DNA of 33,204 nt from SZUA-1377 sp964622255. GTDB taxonomy: Bacteria; Campylobacterota; Campylobacteria; Campylobacterales; QNZT01. The translations under genes were made by a program, and so were the position numbers. Below, piece by piece: positions 31,773-33,204 of the stretch (position 1 is the stretch's first letter; every line of letters begins with the position of its first letter). The notes beneath the pieces were generated by a model. That model did not search any database, was not told the DNA's origin, and saw only the letters and a program-made list of their open reading frames with translations. The DNA lies in NCBI GenBank assembly GCA_964622255.1, contig CAZUPK010000024.1:1-33204 (forward strand), given 5' to 3'.

Positions 31773-32036
31773 CTATTTTTCACTTTTTGTCTTTTCTATC
31801 CTTTCCTCTATCTTTAAAAATTTTTCAACTTATTATTTATATTTTTTGCAATCTTTTGCATATTGGTACTTCTGTTGATAACTATCATATTTTGTTAAAA
31901 ACATTAATGGCTTGAGAGTAATTAAGTCCAACTTGGTTTAAAATCTTTTTTGCTTTTGCATAGTTTTTACTCTATATTGTGGAAATACTTTATTATATAT
32001 AACTTCACTTAAATTAAAAATATACTTTTTCATCAT
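31773..32036 (-). pseudogene. Small accessory gene broken by three frameshifts (RelB/mobilisation-accessory-like)
   Basis: An ATGATG at 32036 overlaps the stop of the upstream fragment (ATGATGA), as in coupled genes. The first frame gives MMKKYIFNLSEVIYNKV and ends soon. The second gives NYAKAKKILNQVGLNYSQAI then NVFNK. The third gives MIVINRSTNMQKIAKNINNK. The fourth gives LKIEERIEKTKSEK and stops at 31775-31773. Each break falls at an A or T run and would be cured by one added base; the three sum to a whole codon. Restored, it would have 80-90 residues. The second segment recalls RelB/DinJ antitoxins (A-K-x-I-L-x-x-x-G-L-x-x-S-x-A-I-N). A plasmid mobilisation-accessory protein is an alternative. 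Confidence 0.45.
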
Positions 32037-32452
32037 TTGCAAAATTTTTTATTTTGTTCTATATAGTGTATAGTTTGTTCTTTATTGAACTCTTCTATTT
32101 CAAAATCTATCAACCCTTTTTTTAATTTTGTCCTACAATTTTGAGGAATTTTTAAATTATCAAAAATTTTATTTAAAAATTCATCATATGATATACTTTT
32201 TTCTTCTTTCATTTTTATAACAGTTTGTCGTATCGTCTCTTTTTTTTCTTCTGTTGGTTCTTTAGTTTGAATACATTTTTTTGTATTAATTACTCCTAAC
32301 CCTTTTTGCTGGACATCTATACCCTCATCATTTGTAACTAATAAATAAGATTGTATAAAACTTCTTGTAAGCATTGTGTAAAGACTATTTCTATACTTAT
32401 ATCCATCTTTGATTTTTCTAGTAATACATATGTAAGAAGTAATGTTATTTTT
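32033..32452 (-). pseudogene. C-terminal fragment of an SF1-type (UvrD_C-like) DNA helicase
   Basis: An open frame runs from just after TGA (32455-32453) to TGA at 32035-32033. Its only ATG (32374) has no SD, and the residues upstream (KIKDGYKYRNSLYT) read as a natural continuation into LTRSFIQSYLLVTND. The stretch R-N-S-L-Y-T-M-L-T-R-S-x5-Y-L-L-V resembles helicase motif VI of superfamily 1 (compare ...YVGMTRA...L). After it come about 90 residues of charged tail (EEKKETIRQTVIKMKEEKSIS). The Walker A half is absent from the window, so this is a 5'-truncated relic. The identity is an inference from one motif. Confidence 0.45.
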
Positions 32453-32502
32453 TCACAAATGCTATTAATCAAAAAATTCAATATACTTTAAGTTTTTATT
32501 TT

Positions 32503-32521
32503 TATAATGACTATTGGTCAT
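32503..32521 (+). promoter_or_regulatory. Promoter and TetR-type operator of the tetR gene
   Basis: TATAAT at 32503-32508 overlaps the perfect inverted repeat ATGAC-TATTG-GTCAT (32507-32521). This TGAC(N5)GTCA form is common for TetR-family operators. It sits 14 bases before the ATG at 32536, just ahead of the SD AAAGGA. Repressor binding here would block RNA polymerase, so autoregulation of the tetR-efflux unit is likely. A second perfect palindrome, TACATATGTA (32425-32434), lies farther upstream. Confidence 0.6.
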
Positions 32522-32535
32522 AATAAAGGAACAAT

Positions 32536-33132
32536 ATGCCTAGGGTTGTTGATGTAGAAAAAAAAAGAGAAGAGATAGCTAGGAAAAGTGTTGATTTGGT
32601 GCTAAAAAAAGGTTTTGCAAATATAACAGTTTCTCAAGTTGCATCCTATGCAAATATATCAAAGGGAGGTATCTATAACTATTTTAGTTCAAAAGAGGAT
32701 ATTATCTATGAGATAGTAAAATCTGAATATAGATGTTATGACAAAGAGGTTGAAGAGAAGATAAAAAGGGTTTCAACTATAAAGGAAAAAGTTTTAGCAC
32801 TTTTTAGACTGTGTATATCTGAAGATAAAAAAAATATAAAACGAAGAAAACTCTATAGAGAGTTTGTTTCTATATGTTTAAATCAACCAAAATGTGAAAT
32901 GGTGGATTTTAAAAAATCTATAAAAATAAAATATATAAAGTGGCTAAAAGATATACTAAAAAGTGGAGAAGAGAGTGGAGTTTTAAAAAAGGATAGTGAA
33001 AAGTTTTCACAAGGATTGTTTGTTATGGCAGAAGGAGTTATACTGCTTTCAAACTATAACAGTCAGATATTAACAAGTTTTATAGATGAACTGTTTAAAT
33101 ATATAGAGATAAAAAATGAGGAGGGGATATGA
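32536..33132 (+). CDS. TetR/AcrR-family transcriptional regulator
   Basis: The 198-residue protein has an N-terminal HTH of the TetR type. EIARKSVDLVLKKGFANITVSQVASYANISKGGIYNYFSSKEDII (about 12-56) holds the recognition helix KGGIYNYF. The C-terminal ligand-binding part (about 60-198) is helical and contains Cys residues that might act as sensors (RLCISED, ICLNQPKCE). The gene overlaps a TolC-like efflux gene by four bases (ATGA) and has a palindromic operator at its promoter. By analogy with AcrR and CmeR it should repress a multidrug or metal efflux operon whose other genes lie beyond the window. AAAGGA precedes the ATG. Confidence 0.9.
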   Translation: MPRVVDVEKKREEIARKSVDLVLKKGFANITVSQVASYANISKGGIYNYFSSKEDIIYEIVKSEYRCYDKEVEEKIKRVSTIKEKVLALFRLCISEDKKNIKRRKLYREFVSICLNQPKCEMVDFKKSIKIKYIKWLKDILKSGEESGVLKKDSEKFSQGLFVMAEGVILLSNYNSQILTSFIDELFKYIEIKNEEGI

Positions 33133-33204
33133 AAAGAGGTATAGTTTTGCTTACCTTGCCAATACTTTTGATAGCAAAAACGGTAAGTTTTAACCAAGCT
33201 TTAG
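33129..33204 (+). CDS. N-terminus of a TolC-like outer-membrane efflux protein (truncated by window edge)
   Basis: Only 25 codons are present. They encode a Sec signal peptide (KRGIVLLTLPILLIAKT) followed by VSFNQAL, which matches the V/L-S-x-x-Q/E-A-L start of mature TolC/CusC-type outer-membrane factors. ATG overlaps the stop of tetR (ATGA) and is preceded by GAGGGG. In Campylobacterota such a gene is usually followed by a periplasmic adaptor and an RND pump. The call rests on a short stretch plus the TetR neighbour. Confidence 0.6.
   Translation, partial: MKRGIVLLTLPILLIAKTVSFNQAL

Overview
The window is AT-rich, densely packed DNA that reads as a free-living Campylobacterota (epsilonproteobacterial) chromosome. 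Clues are the tlyA-ribF gene pair, the long (about 400 aa) DapD, an MSHA/Cts-like pilus-secretion assembly cluster, HslUV beside rplI and era, short intergenic spaces, and frequent TTG starts that overlap the TGA stop of the gene before. The genus cannot be fixed from the sequence alone.

Layout. 1-97: tail of an unidentified gene. 98-4432: a leader with two perfect tandem duplications, then a 1385-residue lipoprotein. 4452-4911: terminator-like stem, a hairpin with a polypyrimidine loop, and a small HTH regulator on the minus strand with a candidate operator. 5006-6494: tlyA and ribF (rRNA methylation, flavin cofactors). 6495-6676: gap holding a possible broken small membrane protein. 6677-12871: surface-polysaccharide operon with a GT32-type glycosyltransferase, an NDP-sugar epimerase, dTDP-L-rhamnose synthesis (rmlA, rmlC, rmlD, rmlB) and an O-antigen ligase/polymerase-like membrane protein. 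15861-12941 (minus): three glycosyltransferases (GT9, GT4, GT2). 15920-20678: LPS-kinase-like protein, WaaE-like GT2, then rplI, hslV, hslU, era. 20735-27941: six genes of an MSHA-type (T2SS/T4P family) assembly machine: GspL/MshI-like, MshJ/PilO-like, MshK/PilP-like, MshL secretin, MshE ATPase, MshG platform protein. 28103-28240: small RHH antitoxin-like gene followed by the tail of a deleted RelE-type toxin. 31023-28348 (minus): DEAD-box RNA helicase and dapD (lysine/peptidoglycan precursor). 31696-31115: small membrane protein. 32452-31773: decayed accessory DNA, namely a helicase C-terminal fragment and a small gene broken by three frameshifts. 32503-33204: TetR regulator with operator, overlapping the start of a TolC-like outer-membrane efflux gene.

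How it works together: most genes serve the cell envelope. The rml genes make dTDP-rhamnose, the glycosyltransferases and ligase would place sugars on LPS, and the kinase may phosphorylate the core. The MSHA-like machine would assemble pseudopili for adhesion or DNA uptake; its pilins are not in this window. The most unusual structural signal is a set of heptanucleotide tandem repeats with four different unit sequences. They lie inside rmlD and rmlB as in-frame insertions and at the rmlA/rmlC, rplI/hslV and hslU/era junctions, where they supply stop codons or ribosome-binding sequence. No tRNA, rRNA, CRISPR array, complete insertion sequence or prophage was seen.
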